Positions 15,001 to 25,930 of a stretch of DNA of 64,000 bases are shown in pieces. The stretch lies in NCBI RefSeq assembly GCF_947507565.1, contig NC_089183.1, positions 310,001 to 374,000 of the forward strand, read 5' to 3'. The notes under the pieces were generated by a model. It was given only the letters and a program-made list of their open reading frames with translations. It was not told where the DNA came from and did not search any database. How positions within the stretch are numbered: position 1 is the first letter of the stretch; the number at the start of each line of letters is the position of its first letter. The DNA is from Oscarella lobularis (Eukaryota; Porifera; Homoscleromorpha; Homosclerophorida; Oscarellidae). Both the position numbers and the translations under genes were made by a program.

Positions 15001-16514
15001 GAGGGCCTAATCTTTGATTCTTAGGGCCTAAATATTAAATTGAGGGCCTAGTCTTTAATTCTAAGGGCCTAAATATTAAATTGAGGACCTAATCTTATAT
15101 TCTTAGGGCCTAAATAAAAAATTGAGGGCCTAATCTTTAATTCTTAGGGCCTAAATATTAAATTGAGGGCCTAATCTTTAATTCTTAGAGCCTAAATATT
15201 AAATTGAGGGCCTAACCTTTAATTCTAAGGACCTAAATATTAAATTGTGAGCCTAATCATTGATTCTTAGGGCCTAAATAAAAAATTGAAGGCCTAATCT
15301 TTAATTCTTAGGGCCTAAATATTAAATTGAGGGCCTAATCTTTGATGCTTAAAGCCTAAATATTAAATAGAGGGCCTAATCTTTAATTCTAAGGGCCAAA
15401 ATATTAAATTGAGGGCCTAATCTTTAATTCTTAGGGCCTAAATATTAAATTGAGGGCCTAATCTTTAATTCTAAGAACCTAAATATTAAATTGAGGGTCT
15501 AATCTTTAATTCTTAGGGCCTAAATATTAAATTGAGGGCCTAATCTTTAATTCTTAGGGCCTAAATATTAAATTGAGGGCCTAATCTTTGATTCTTAGGG
15601 ACTAAATATCAAATTGAGGGCCTAATCTTTAATTCTTTAGGCCTAAATATTAATTTTAGGGCCTAATCTTTGATTCTTAGGGCCTAATTATTAAATTGAG
15701 GGCCTAATGTTTGATTCTTAGAGCCTAAATATAAAATTCAGGGCCTAATCTTTAATTCTTAGGACCTAAATATTAAATTGAGGACCTAATCTTTGATGCT
15801 TAAAGCCTAAATATTAAATCGAGGGCCTAATCTTTAATTCTAAGTTCCTAAATATTAAAATGAGGACCTAATCTTTAATTCTAAGGACCTAAATATTAAA
15901 TTGAGGGTGTAATCTTTAATTCTTAGGGCCTAAATATTAAATTGAGGGCCTAATCTTTAATTCTAAGAACCTAAATATTAAATTGAGGGCCTAATCTTTA
16001 ATTCTTAGGGCCTAAATATTAAATTGAGGGCCTAATCTTTAATTCTAAGGACCTAAATATTAAATTGAGGGTGTAATCTTTAATTCTTAGGGCCTAAATA
16101 TTAAATTGAGGGCCTAATCTTTGATTCTTAGGGCCTAAATATTAAATTGAGAGCCTAATCTTTAATTCTTAGGGCCTAGATATTAAATTGAGGGCCTAAT
16201 CTTTAATTCTAAGGACCTAAATATTAAATTGAGGGTCTAATCTTTAATTCTTAGGGCCTTAATATTAAATTGAGGGCCTAATCTTTAATTCTAAGGGCCT
16301 AAATATTAAATTGAGGGCCTAATCTTTGATTCTTAGGAACTAAATATCAAATTGAGGGCCTAATCTTTAATTCTTAGGGCCTTAATATTAAATTGAGGGC
16401 CTAATCTTTAATTCTTAGGGCCTTAATATTAAATTGAGGGCCTAATCTTTAATTCTTAGGGCCTAAATATTAAATTGAGGGCCTAATCTTTGATTCTTAG
16501 GGCCTAAATATTAA
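1..16514. repeat. 41-bp satellite array with higher-order repeats
   Basis: About 400 head-to-tail copies of an AT-rich 41-bp monomer, which reads roughly gggcctaatctttgattc + ttagggcctaaatattaaattga. Variant monomers recur in blocks whose offsets are exact multiples of 41. Positions 1 and 1641 match (1640 = 40 monomers), 1801 and 2826 match (1025 = 25), 1641 and 5044 match (3403 = 83), and 8611 and 11727 match (3116 = 76). The array therefore evolved by unequal exchange of long blocks. The monomer is itself two ~20-bp halves that both begin gggcctaa. No gene or long ORF lies inside. The array runs off the left edge of the window, so its full length is unknown. It could be pericentromeric, subtelomeric or interstitial heterochromatin; nothing seen here decides which. 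Confidence 0.97.
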
Positions 16515-19500
16515 TATTTCCTACCTGAGACGAAAGACCCTTTTGTGCTGGACTCAAGCTCTCCTCCTCGTCACTCCCCTTCTTATTTTCCACGGAATAC
16601 TGAAGCGCGGGAGTCAACGCAATCGGTTTGGGCGACCACAAGTAGCTATCAAGTTTCTCAAGCATCGTCTGAGATAATTTCCTAAAAACAATTTCGCTCA
16701 AAACTCTCCAGAAGGAAGGGCCCCCTCCCGACGAACTCTTCGCTTTCTTTAGCAGCGAAACACTGAAAGAGAGTCTTCGTAAACACGTCGAGTCCAGAAT
16801 CGGGCGGAATTTTCAACTGGCTCAGAACTTCGGCTGCGAAACTCGGTCCGCGGTGTCGAACGAGGACCCTGGCTAAAGCCTCCCCGTTCAACTTCAAGTC
16901 GCGCTTGTCAAACGCAATTGAGAGCAGGTGAACCCATTCCGCACCACTGGCGGGTAAATTTCCTACGTTATATGTCCCATTAGAATGTGTACCCCCAGTA
17001 GAAAGAACGTGCGCCTTGGTTAGATACAAAGGCGCGCGTGCTTTGCGCTACTTGCCCCATGGCTGAGGGTTCTCTATGAGGCCAATATCCCCTAAGCGTG
17101 CGAGTGTATCGATCGCTTTCTCGCGTTGATTGTGTACGCAGAGCAGATCAACGTAGCCAAGCCAATAGCTGAATTAATTAAAAAAACACAATTTTAATCC
17201 GTAATATGACGAAATGATTAGAGCTCTTTACCCGTAGCTTTCACAAAGATCGAGTGTGCGCCTTTGCCCTCGAATCGACGATTCCTTGATAATCATTTCT
17301 ATTTCCTTTCCTCGTTTCCATGCAACGGCATGGCTGCCAGATCTGCAGTAAAACTAAAGCCTAGATAGAACAAACGCGCGATTTCTTACCTTGCCGTTCC
17401 ATTGGAACACACGAGAAAACTTTTATCCGGACAATCGAGCAGAGCGGCTTCAAGCCAAACGAAACTCAAAACGTCGTCGCGAAGCAACGATCGCACTGCT
17501 CCCGGTCTAAGAGAGAGAAAGAGGCTCAATGAGAAAAACGTAGTGCAATGTCAAAATTTCTACTTTTCAGCTAATAAATCGATGTATTCTAGAAAGGATT
17601 CGACCCCCTGGGTGTTGACAGCTTGAGACGGTCGTCGATTTTCGGCCAAAAGTTGGCACAAGAACGCTACTTCAATTGGAAAAATACTCGGATAAAGCTC
17701 AGAGCAAACTGAAACGGCTCTGAAGCAATCTAGCTCATATAACCTAAAGAAGAGTTTGCCTCCTCAAAGAGAAGTAAGTCTTTATCAACAGACTAACCTG
17801 CATAGGAGAGGGAGAACGTTCACGCTACTTGTCGAATGCAGAATGCGTCTAGTCAGCTCGTCAGCACTCTCACCACTCAATCCAATAGCATCTAAATTCA
17901 AACCAGTCATTATTAAAATTTAAAATCCAAGTCAATAATTTTTGAAAAGGATTAATGGCATTTTTTCTACTCTTTACCTTGCGTCAAAGCCGACCAGCAG
18001 TCTTCGCTATAAGACTTCGTATTCACGAGCGTCTCTCTCACACGCCACGTGTCTATGACTTGATGGTAGCGTCTCAAGAACGTCGTCGCCTTGGGAGCCG
18101 TTTCGACGTAACGCGTGGTTAATTCGACGAAGCCGTGACGCGATTCCGAGTCGAAATCGGCGAGGATTTCCGTCCACGACGTCGTCGCGGCGCCCTTGGT
18201 GGAAAATTCGTTGAGACGATTCTTCCACGATTCCAAAGCGGTCGGATTGATTTCTTGGGCGCTAAATGTTACAAGTACGGTGGCTTATGGAAGGAACAGC
18301 GTAGAGGAAAGACTTACAGTGAATCTTTGATGAAGTCTAGTAATTGGGAAACTGGAGACGCGTCTAAAGATTAGAAAGAACCAAAGGGTCAATAAAAAGT
18401 GGCTAGAATTCAAATGGAAAAAAGACGTAGAGCTGGGGGCCCTCTACAAATCGATAGGAGTGCGAGGAAATCGTAGCTAAAGGGTCTAAATGTAGTGTCT
18501 ATAGGGACTGAGCTCGGATTGCTTTGATTCTATTACCTTTTACTACAGGCGCGGCTTCGACGTTTGATTCGACCGGCTCTTCCATCTCGTTCAAAATTCC
18601 CGAATCTCTAAAGCGAGGCTTCAGCATCAAACTCATTTCCGGATCGACGTCAGCCAGCGACAAAGACGCAGCTCCCGCCGCCGCATCTCCGTTCGCCGTC
18701 TCCGCATCGCCGCCGCCGCCGCCTCCTTCAACAGCGGGCGCAGCCGCGAGAGAAATATGAGGAAAAGACTGCGGTGACAGGGAGCTGTTTGGCGACAAAG
18801 GCGGCGACTGGGCTCGAGAGCTGGCTTGCGATTGGTCGTCATCGACGGCGTGCAAATCAACGATAGAAAAACCGTCGACGACTTCCTCCTTGGATCGACG
18901 CCGTGGCACTCCTAAAATCTCGACTAGATAAAGGACGATTAGGAAATGGATAGACTACCAAACGAACCTTCCTTCTTTTTCTTCCTACGCTTTCTAGAAA
19001 CTCCGTATTAATTAAGCTCTATACCCTATCTGAGAACCAGAACTAAGATCAATTCATTATTGATCTTAGAACTGATTCTCAATCAATTTATGTACGTCTT
19101 TACTTACTTTCTTACAGCTGGCAACGAAAGAGCGACACTGTCCCCATCATTGAGCTCCAGCAACCCTTCGTCCCGGCTCCGCTGAACCAACGATACAACT
19201 CGCTTCAAAGCAGGCTGGACTCGTCGATCTTCCTCCCTTTCCTCCTCCTCCAAACCGATAACTTCCGGGAAGGGCACGTCGAGAGGAGACGGCGACGGCT
19301 CCGTCCCCACGGCGACGGCGACGGCGACGGACTCCTCCACCATGGGAAAAAGCTCCGTTTCACCGTCCGGCGTTTCAGACAATGAACTCCTCTCTTCCGC
19401 AACTCGACCGGGCGAACTCTCCGCCGCGTCCGGAGCCCGCATTTCCCCGTCTACCTGATCGTCGCCGGCGTCGCCTTCCTCGCACACGGATCCAAGCTCT

Positions 19501-21963
19501 TCGTCGGAGCCGTCGCGAGGACTCGACGAGAGACTCGCGCTTTCTGAAGGATTCAGAAAACTCAAGCCAGCCGGAACGGATAGATGACGATGCAGGGGTA
19601 ACGATTGAGTAACAGACGGCGCTTCGTTAACGACAATAATTCCAGTGGAATGATAGCGTTGAAGGGTCAGAGAAGACGTCTATAAAATTAGAATTAACAG
19701 AGACGAAGTCAAAAGAGGGCTAGATGCATTCCTAGTACTTGGTCCTATTAATTCTTAGAGCCTAAATATTAAATTGAGGGCTAATCTTTGACTCTTAGGG
19801 CCTAAATATTAAATTGAGGGCCTTATCTTTAATTCTTAGAGCCTAAATATTAAATTGAGGGCCTAATTTTTGATTCTTAGAGCCTAAATATTAAATTGAG
19901 GGCCTTATCTTTAACTAACGTACCTCAGTGCTGACAGGACCGTCTTCCACGGAGCCAATTAGATTGCGTATTTTCTCGGTGAGAAACTAGAGAGTCAAAG
20001 CGTTTTTTCGTGAGTCTGACTTGGTTTCGCGCGGGTTTCACCTCGTCGTCTGCCTCCTCTAAGTATGAAACGAGTTCTGATAGCATTTCAACTGAGAAAA
20101 GGATTCGAGCGGACGATGGAATTACTGAGTCCTCATATGTCAATAGTAGCTACAATAACTCCGCGTAATAGACGTTAATTCATTAGAATTTTGGTACTTA
20201 CTCTGGCGCATTGGCTATGATTCCTACCGGCGTACAAGTGTCTAGCTGCCTCGACAGGTTTCATTATAACAAGGTGAGAAATAGTCAATGACGACTGATG
20301 GAGAACGAATAGGTGATCACCGTAGAGGCAAACACCGCTTATATCTAAAGTAAAAAAGAGCTCAAGGTTTATACAAGCCAAAAGAAATCCCCAAAAGAAA
20401 AAAATTAAAAAAATCATTGAGAAAAAATAGCACTGGGGTTTCTAAACAAAACGCTACGGGTGTGAAATCAAATAGAATCAAAACTCTATTCACAGATATA
20501 AGACGTAGGGCAAGTGATCTACCTTCTAGTTGATTTGTCCACGCTAGAAGACGGTCCGTCCCACTCATGACGTCAAAAATGTAGAGACCATCCGACAACC
20601 AAGAGAGCAGATACTTCTTGCTACAAAATAAAAACAGGAACAGTGCATGTATACATAGGTAACAATGGTCGAAAAATTATTTACTTTACTAAGACGAGTT
20701 CCCCAAAGGCGAGTGCCTGTGGTGGCCAGACCTTTTCATCTGACGCTTCATCCAAGTCAGCATACCTAAGTCCACATATAACATTTTTCCCTCCCCCCCA
20801 TATAAGAAGAACTTCCTAACCCGTATCCCCATATAGTAGACGGTCTGACTGCAAGCAAGTTCTTCAACTGGTGAGTCGCCATGACTTTCCCGTCAAAATC
20901 AGCCTTAAAAATAATAATAAATAAATAAATAACCTTCTTAAGACGTGACGTGACGTACCTCCCAGATTCTTGAACCAGGTCGGGCCGAGTAGATGATGCG
21001 AGCGGAAATTGCCACGCAAGCGCCATAAATTCCGTCACGTGGTTTCGTGCCAACAGGCAGAGCAGAAGTCCTAAAAAATAAATAAATAAATTATTAATCT
21101 TTGTCCATATACTACCTTGGCGATTGTGGATCAAGAATCCAGCATTGGGATACAGTTGACACTAATAACTTCCCAGCGAAAAAGTCCAGTTGAACAACTG
21201 GAGTGTCAGCCCGGAAAATCAGATCTGATTCTTTCATATTAATACCAGATTTAATCTATATAAATATATTCCTAAAATAAAATTTAACTGTTTCCCCCCC
21301 AAGCACTCAACGTGCCTTGGACGTAGCTACAGACATCATGCGCACGTGACCGCGTTCATCTCCAGAGAATAAACGAGAGCCAAATCCGTCCCAGCAGATG
21401 TAGTTCAGCTTGGCATCTCCCCCGACAACTTTGACTCTCTACAAATAATTGATACATATTTAATAAATAAATTAATAAATTTACTCTTGGCTTCGCTTTT
21501 CCCTCGACATTGTGATCCCAAACTACAATTGTTTTTTGACTACAAAAAAAGATACGAAATATTTCTTTCAACGTTTTTCTATTATTACCAGGCCAAGGCT
21601 AGCAATCTTCCGCCCGGAGAAAATCTCAAATGAGTCACGTGACCTTCCTAATAAGGTAAATTGAAAATAGGCAATTTCTTCCCCGCGAAGAGGCCTGCCT
21701 TGTTTGCTAGAAGTCGCAGCAGCCGTAGCGTTTGCCGATCAAAGCAATAGACGGCGCCTGTGTTGGCGCCGGCGGCTAAATGACGCGAAGACGCCGCTAG
21801 AGCCGTGTACTACGAAAAAGACACGCCCATTTGGGGTGACATCGTTCCCGACGCGTTTCAATAGAATGAATCGACGGGAGAGTCTTACTTTGACTCTTAC
21901 GGTGCCTTTAATCGGCTCAAAGAGCTCGATTAGGGGCCCAACGTTGTAGAGGACGGCGTCCAT
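16504..21963 (-). CDS. HPS5: HPS5-like BLOC-2 complex subunit, multi-exon
   Basis: Subunit of BLOC-2, which acts in endosomal trafficking to lysosome-related organelles. Start codon at 21963 ([16 protein letters not shown]). First exons: 21889-21963, 21699-21809, 21589-21647, 21485-21539, 21316-21438, 21116-21255 and 20959-21070; all join in phase. Diagnostic matches to vertebrate HPS5 are [27 protein letters not shown] followed by [16 protein letters not shown], and the C-terminal [12 protein letters not shown]. The N-terminal half is WD40-like. The middle, at about 18.5-19.7 kb, is a long acidic and Ser-rich linker. The C-terminal helical half lies at 16.5-18.3 kb. Two introns appear to use GC donors. 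The last exon runs straight into the satellite: its TAG stop at 16504-16506 lies in the first monomer, about 40 codons past the usual end. A CAG|GTAGGA donor at 16524 is the alternative. Some central exon borders remain uncertain. Confidence 0.9.
19031..19081. repeat. Imperfect hairpin in an HPS5 intron
   Basis: Two ~23-bp arms (tgagaaccagaactaagatc and its near reverse complement gatcttagaactgattctca) face each other across a few bases. The hairpin sits between the two long acidic-linker exons of HPS5. It could be a decayed miniature inverted-repeat element or an intronic RNA stem. No target-site duplication is obvious. Confidence 0.6.
19748..19916. repeat. Satellite island (four 41-bp monomers) in HPS5 intron
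   Basis: Four monomers of the same 41-bp satellite that fills the first 16.5 kb, in the same orientation, lie in the HPS5 intron between the exon ending GPVSTE (about 19925) and the next acidic exon (about 19680). Three of the four carry the variant ttagagcctaaatattaaat; a smaller set of monomers in the main array is of this type. The copies are shorter by one base in places, which suggests independent decay since the island formed. Confidence 0.93.
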
Positions 21964-22148
21964 CTGTTCCAATCGCTGGCGCGCGCGTTAGACGAGTTGT
22001 ATTCTTCGTGGCGCTTCCTTGAATGCGAGATTTTCTTCAACAGATTTCTTGCTTACTCTCACGAAACAACTTTTTGACTGTGAGAATTTTCGAAGGTCCT
22101 GCAAATTTTGAGAACTGACTTAGTAAGGTAGGGCCTATCACCTCCCGG
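21964..22148. promoter_or_regulatory. Divergent promoter gap between HPS5 and SDHAF2
   Basis: The 185 bp between the two start codons must hold both promoters and 5' leaders, since the genes point away from each other. No TATA box is evident. This is a position-based call; no individual factor site is claimed. Confidence 0.55.
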
Positions 22149-22694
22149 ATGTGGAAAAGACTTTGGCGTTTCGTACCGAAAACGAGCGGTCCGAGATCGC
22201 TCGTTCGTGCAAAAGAAGTACGGCGTAATGATTCTACTTTAAACGGGGTTGAAAAGGAGCCTATCTTACCGACGTACGTCGCTCGCTCGCGTGAGAACTT
22301 AGCAGAGCGAAAAGCTCGTCTCTTGTATCAAAGCAGGTATGTCTACAAGCAGTGGCACGCTTTAAAGCGAAAGAAAAATGAATTTTTGTCAGGAAAAGAG
22401 GAATGCTCGAGAATGGGCTTCTTCTAAGGTAACTGAAATTTGGTCGAAAATTAATTAATAGATAAATTTAGCACATTTTTTGCCAAATTTTCCGAATCGC
22501 TCACGGAAGACGAATTATTGCTTTACGACATGCTAATCAACGAGCCGGCCAACGATTGGGAGATCTACGCGTGGGCGGTGGGATCAAAGCCCGTTCCCCC
22601 GCGCTATGACAACGTCGTAATGCGCATGCTACAGAATCACGCGCGAAACGAGAAGAGAGAAGAGAGAATTCGCCAACCGGAACTAAATTTGTAG
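22149..22694 (+). CDS. SDHAF2: Succinate dehydrogenase assembly factor 2, mitochondrial
   Basis: Mitochondrial matrix factor needed for covalent flavinylation of the SDHA subunit of complex II. Three exons: 22149-22336, 22393-22428 and 22472-22694, split by 56-bp and 43-bp introns, both phase 2. The N-terminus is rich in Arg and poor in acidic residues, as expected for a targeting presequence. The SDHAF2/SdhE core follows: ARLLYQS, then RKRGMLEN across the first splice junction, then LINEPANDWEIYAWA. The length is about 148 residues, normal for the family. It shares its upstream gap with HPS5. Confidence 0.95.
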
Positions 22695-22866
22695 TTACGA
22701 AAGAGTATAGTAATAAAAATGCCGACTTGCGAGGTTTTCGCGATCGATTTTCCAATAAGTAGTAAACATTGTCACGTGCTCCGTGACGCACACATTCGGG
22801 ACCGTGCTACTAGTAAAGCAGGAAAAACTGCCCGTACACGACGTGGCAACGCTGTTTTCTGGCAAC

Positions 22867-25031
22867 ATGGAAACGACAGAAATCAAGGTGGAAGACATCG
22901 ACGTGACGGGCCCGAAGCTCGGTCAAGGATCGTACGGTCACGTCTCCGTCGGCACGTGGAAAGGAGCGAGAGTCGCCGTCAAATCCCTTCACGAAGTCTT
23001 CCTGCAGTTATATCGCGACGATCCGCAGCGCGACGCAATTCTAGCCGAGTTCCATCGCGAAATGACGCTACTCGTCACTCTCCGGCATCCGAACGTGCTC
23101 CAATTCCTCGGCTACGTGCGCGACGACGATCGCCCGCTGATGATAACCGAACTCCTCCACGAAAGCCTAGAAAATCGACTCGAACGGGAACCCCGCATGT
23201 CAGAGGCGTGCACGCATCACGTGCTCCGATCGGTAGCGTGCGGGCTGCGCTATCTCCACGAACGCGCCGAACCGATCGTCCATCGCGATTTGGCGAGTAA
23301 AAACGTTCTTTTATCGCGCGACGGTTATCAAGTGAAAATCGCCGACTACGGCCTAGCCAAGGCCATCGAAACTCAGAAACGAACGGCGAAGAAATACATG
23401 TATACTGCGACATTCAACCAGGGAACTGAATTGTACGCAGCTCCCGAAGTGTTTGGAAAAGCCGCTTCGCAACCACCTCGCGATATGTTTGCCTATGGGG
23501 TTTTAGCTCTCGAAACAATACTGGGTTTCATTACGATGCCACTACCAAGAAATGATGAGGAGAATCTCGTGATTGTACCGGAAGTGGAGAGGCGACGGGA
23601 GGACTTGAATCAAGTGCCGGAGAGTCATCCCCTTTTGAAAATTATTCAGAGGTGTTTGAGTCAAAAGGCGGAGAAACGACCTACAGCTTCTGACGTTGTA
23701 AAGGAATTTCCTCCCTATGACGAAAACGACATTTTTCCTACTGAAGTGCCCAGGAAAAACGGATCTTCGAGTTCTAAGGACGGAGATGACGGCGGCGGCG
23801 AGTCGTCGACGAATAGATATGAGACGCTGCTTGAATCCGTGACGACGCGACATCACGCTCTCGAAAGAGCGGAATCAGTCAACGAAGATCTGAAAGAGAA
23901 ATTGGTCTCCTTTCAATGCAATTCCCTCCTGAAGGAACATTCCCTGAAAACCCAATTAGCTAAAGTAAGAGAGAATTTTTCAAAATGCCACGCGAAACAA
24001 CAGAGAGCCCAAAATGGAATACAATCTACGCGTAGTTTTGATCTAATCAAACTCTAGATAGGAACTTTAGAGGCGATTGCTTAGCCCAACTAGAAGTCTT
24101 CTACTGTAAAGATATTTAACCTTATACTCCATATTCCCTCCCCCTTTCCTAGGCACGCAGTAAGCCTTTTCCTCGCTCCTGGCACGACATGCCCAACTTA
24201 CCCTTCACCCACAAGCATCCCCTCCTAGCAACGATAGGCGACGTGATGCTCGCCTGTCATTGCCTCTCGCCGACCCTCTACCTCATGAACGCGACGACGT
24301 GCCGCCTCACGACGAAGCTCGCTCACCCGCACGCCAACGAAATCGACAGCATGACGACGTACAAACACCACTGCTACGCCCTCACAATCTACATCAAGGA
24401 CAACAACACGGAGACGAAACTCGAAGAATTCGACGTCGATACGAGAACGTGGACCATTCTCGCTTCGATGCCGTGGAAGGCGGCGCTCCGCTACACGTCG
24501 CTCGTGGCAACGAGCGACGCCGTCTACGTCGTCGGCGGATTGAACAAAGCCTCGATTTCCGTCAATTATTTCGTCGAAGTCGATTTGGCGACGGGGAAGA
24601 CGACGGAGCTGACGCCGATGCCGTCGTATCGATCGGCGTGCTCGTGCGCTTTCGTCGACGGACGGCTCTACGTCGCCGGCGGTTTCACTCGCAACGCCGA
24701 TCACTCCGCGTCGATGTGCGACCGATTCGAAGTGTATCGCGTGAAGAATAAGAGCTGGAAGAAATTGCCGTCGACGCACTTCGGCGTCTCCATTGTCGCC
24801 TTGCGAGGCGAGACGGTCTTATCCGTCGGCGGCGTCGTGCCGTATTCGCGTGACGTGAAGATGTTCGATCGCGAGTCGAAGGAGTGGACGGAGTTGCCGC
24901 CGATGATTTGGGAGCGGTGCATGCCCGGCGTGTGCGCCGTCGGCGCGTGTGGGATTATAGTGGGCGGCGGGGCGACGGGAAATGGGGAACCGTTGAAAAG
25001 TGTGGAGGAAATGTTGCTAATGAAGGTCTAA
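22867..25031 (+). CDS. Protein kinase - coiled coil - kelch fusion protein
   Basis: Two exons, 22867-23964 and 24153-25031, join in phase 0 through donor AAA|GTAAGA and acceptor CCTAG, giving about 658 residues. An in-frame ATG at 22783 would add 28. METTEIK is chosen because the decayed second copy at 31949 keeps it. The kinase domain spans residues ~9-300: glycine loop GQGSYGHV, K39 in VAVK, E65 in helix C, HRDLASKN at 139-146, DYG instead of DFG at 160-162, and APE at 192-194. HRDLASKN suggests a TKL/tyrosine-kinase-like type. A charged coiled-coil segment follows, then a kelch-type propeller with repeats such as DAVYVVGGLNKAS and GRLYVAGGF. The substrate is unknown; kelch blades usually bind partners. 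It faces the alpha2-delta-like gene tail to tail, with an AATAAA at 25124. Confidence 0.85.
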
Positions 25032-25123
25032 GTTTGTACGACTGGGGGCTGACAGTTTTAGAAAAATGTTTTGTTGTTATGTCTTGTTGTAGTTTGACGT
25101 ACAGTTGTGCATCTGATAATAAT

Positions 25124-25129
25124 AATAAA
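25124..25129 (+). terminator. Poly(A) signal AATAAA of the kinase-kelch gene
   Basis: AATAAA lies within an ataataataataaaa run 93 bp after the stop codon. The same run is kept at 32281-32295 in the decayed second copy. Confidence 0.5.
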
Positions 25130-25232
25130 AACGACGCGTTGACAGCGCTGCTGTGGACCGCGTGGCATAAAAGGCGATTTTCTATCACTACGTTCAGTTG
25201 ACATATTCGCCCAGTAAGAATTCAATGCGTGG

Positions 25233-25694
25233 TCATTGGGGGTAATTGGAGGAGACTGTAGACATTCCAACGGCTTCTTCGTAAGACGGCGGTGGCGGTT
25301 CAGCCATCGAAGGAGGGAGATCTGGTTGAGGAGGTTCCGCTGGCGGCGCCGACGGAGTGACTTGTGTCGGTGATCGAGGAGTTTGCGTCTGTCGCCGACT
25401 TTGCGAGGCCCTCGCCCGTTGTCGTTGTGTCCGACGATGATGACCGAAACAGAACATAACAATAAAGAAGGCGAAGAAGCCGCCAACATAGGCTCCCCAT
25501 GGATTGTCGCCCCCGCATCTCGTCTTCTGGTGGTGGAGTCGACGGAACGTCAGGAGGCCAAATTGTGGGTGGCATAAATCCGCGACAGCCTAACGGGCAT
25601 TGTCGCATTTCGTCGCAGTACGGGGAGAGGATAGGCGATTTTGTCTCGTCGTCGTACGAACACCACTCGCATCCGACGATCCCGGAACAAGAAA
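25233..25694 (-). pseudogene. Terminal exon C of copy 1, frameshifted
   Basis: Counterpart of intact exon C in copy 2 (32381-32840). It has one extra T just after the acceptor (aagtttcttg against aagttcttg) and one extra base before the transmembrane segment (gacgagatgcgg against gacgatcgcgg). Its length is 462 against 460, so the cysteine module and the tail are both out of frame when entered in phase 2. The tail frame still encodes PPPPSYEEAVG. An assembly error at one site is possible, but two independent ones are less likely. Confidence 0.75.
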
Positions 25695-25815
25695 CTTGAA
25701 GAGATAGAATAAGTGAAAGAACCTGCCCTCCTCCTAATCTAATACCAGCGCAGCGGGGTAACTAATACGAAATGCTCTATCCTTCGGCTATAATAAAAGA
25801 AAGGAAAGAGAGAAG

Positions 25816-25832
25816 TACAGCAATTCGCACTT
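25816..25832 (-). promoter_or_regulatory. Candidate selector element upstream of exon C, copy 1
   Basis: Plus-strand tacagcaattcgcactt. Read in gene sense it is complementary over 13 nt to the element at 27161-27173 that follows the shared donor. It lies about 120 bp upstream of the exon C acceptor, next to a pyrimidine-rich stretch. Confidence 0.45.
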
Positions 25833-25930
25833 TGAGTATTCATAGGATAAAGTTTTACGATACCAAGACAAAACGCAATAGAATGAGTGCAACTGCTTTA
25901 CTATAAATACGTGTTCAAAGCGATGTTCCT

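Noticed and set aside
1-16514. Possible CRISPR-like or minisatellite-coded protein
   Set aside because: There are no unique spacers: monomers are contiguous. All frames contain stops within every monomer or two. The genome is animal.
22719-23300. Arg/Ser-rich plus-strand frame overlapping the kinase
   Set aside because: It is out of frame with a clear kinase domain and has the Arg-rich composition that GC-rich shadow frames show.
24225-24779. Arg-rich minus-strand frame opposite the kelch exon
   Set aside because: It is antisense to a well supported kelch propeller and has no recognisable domain.
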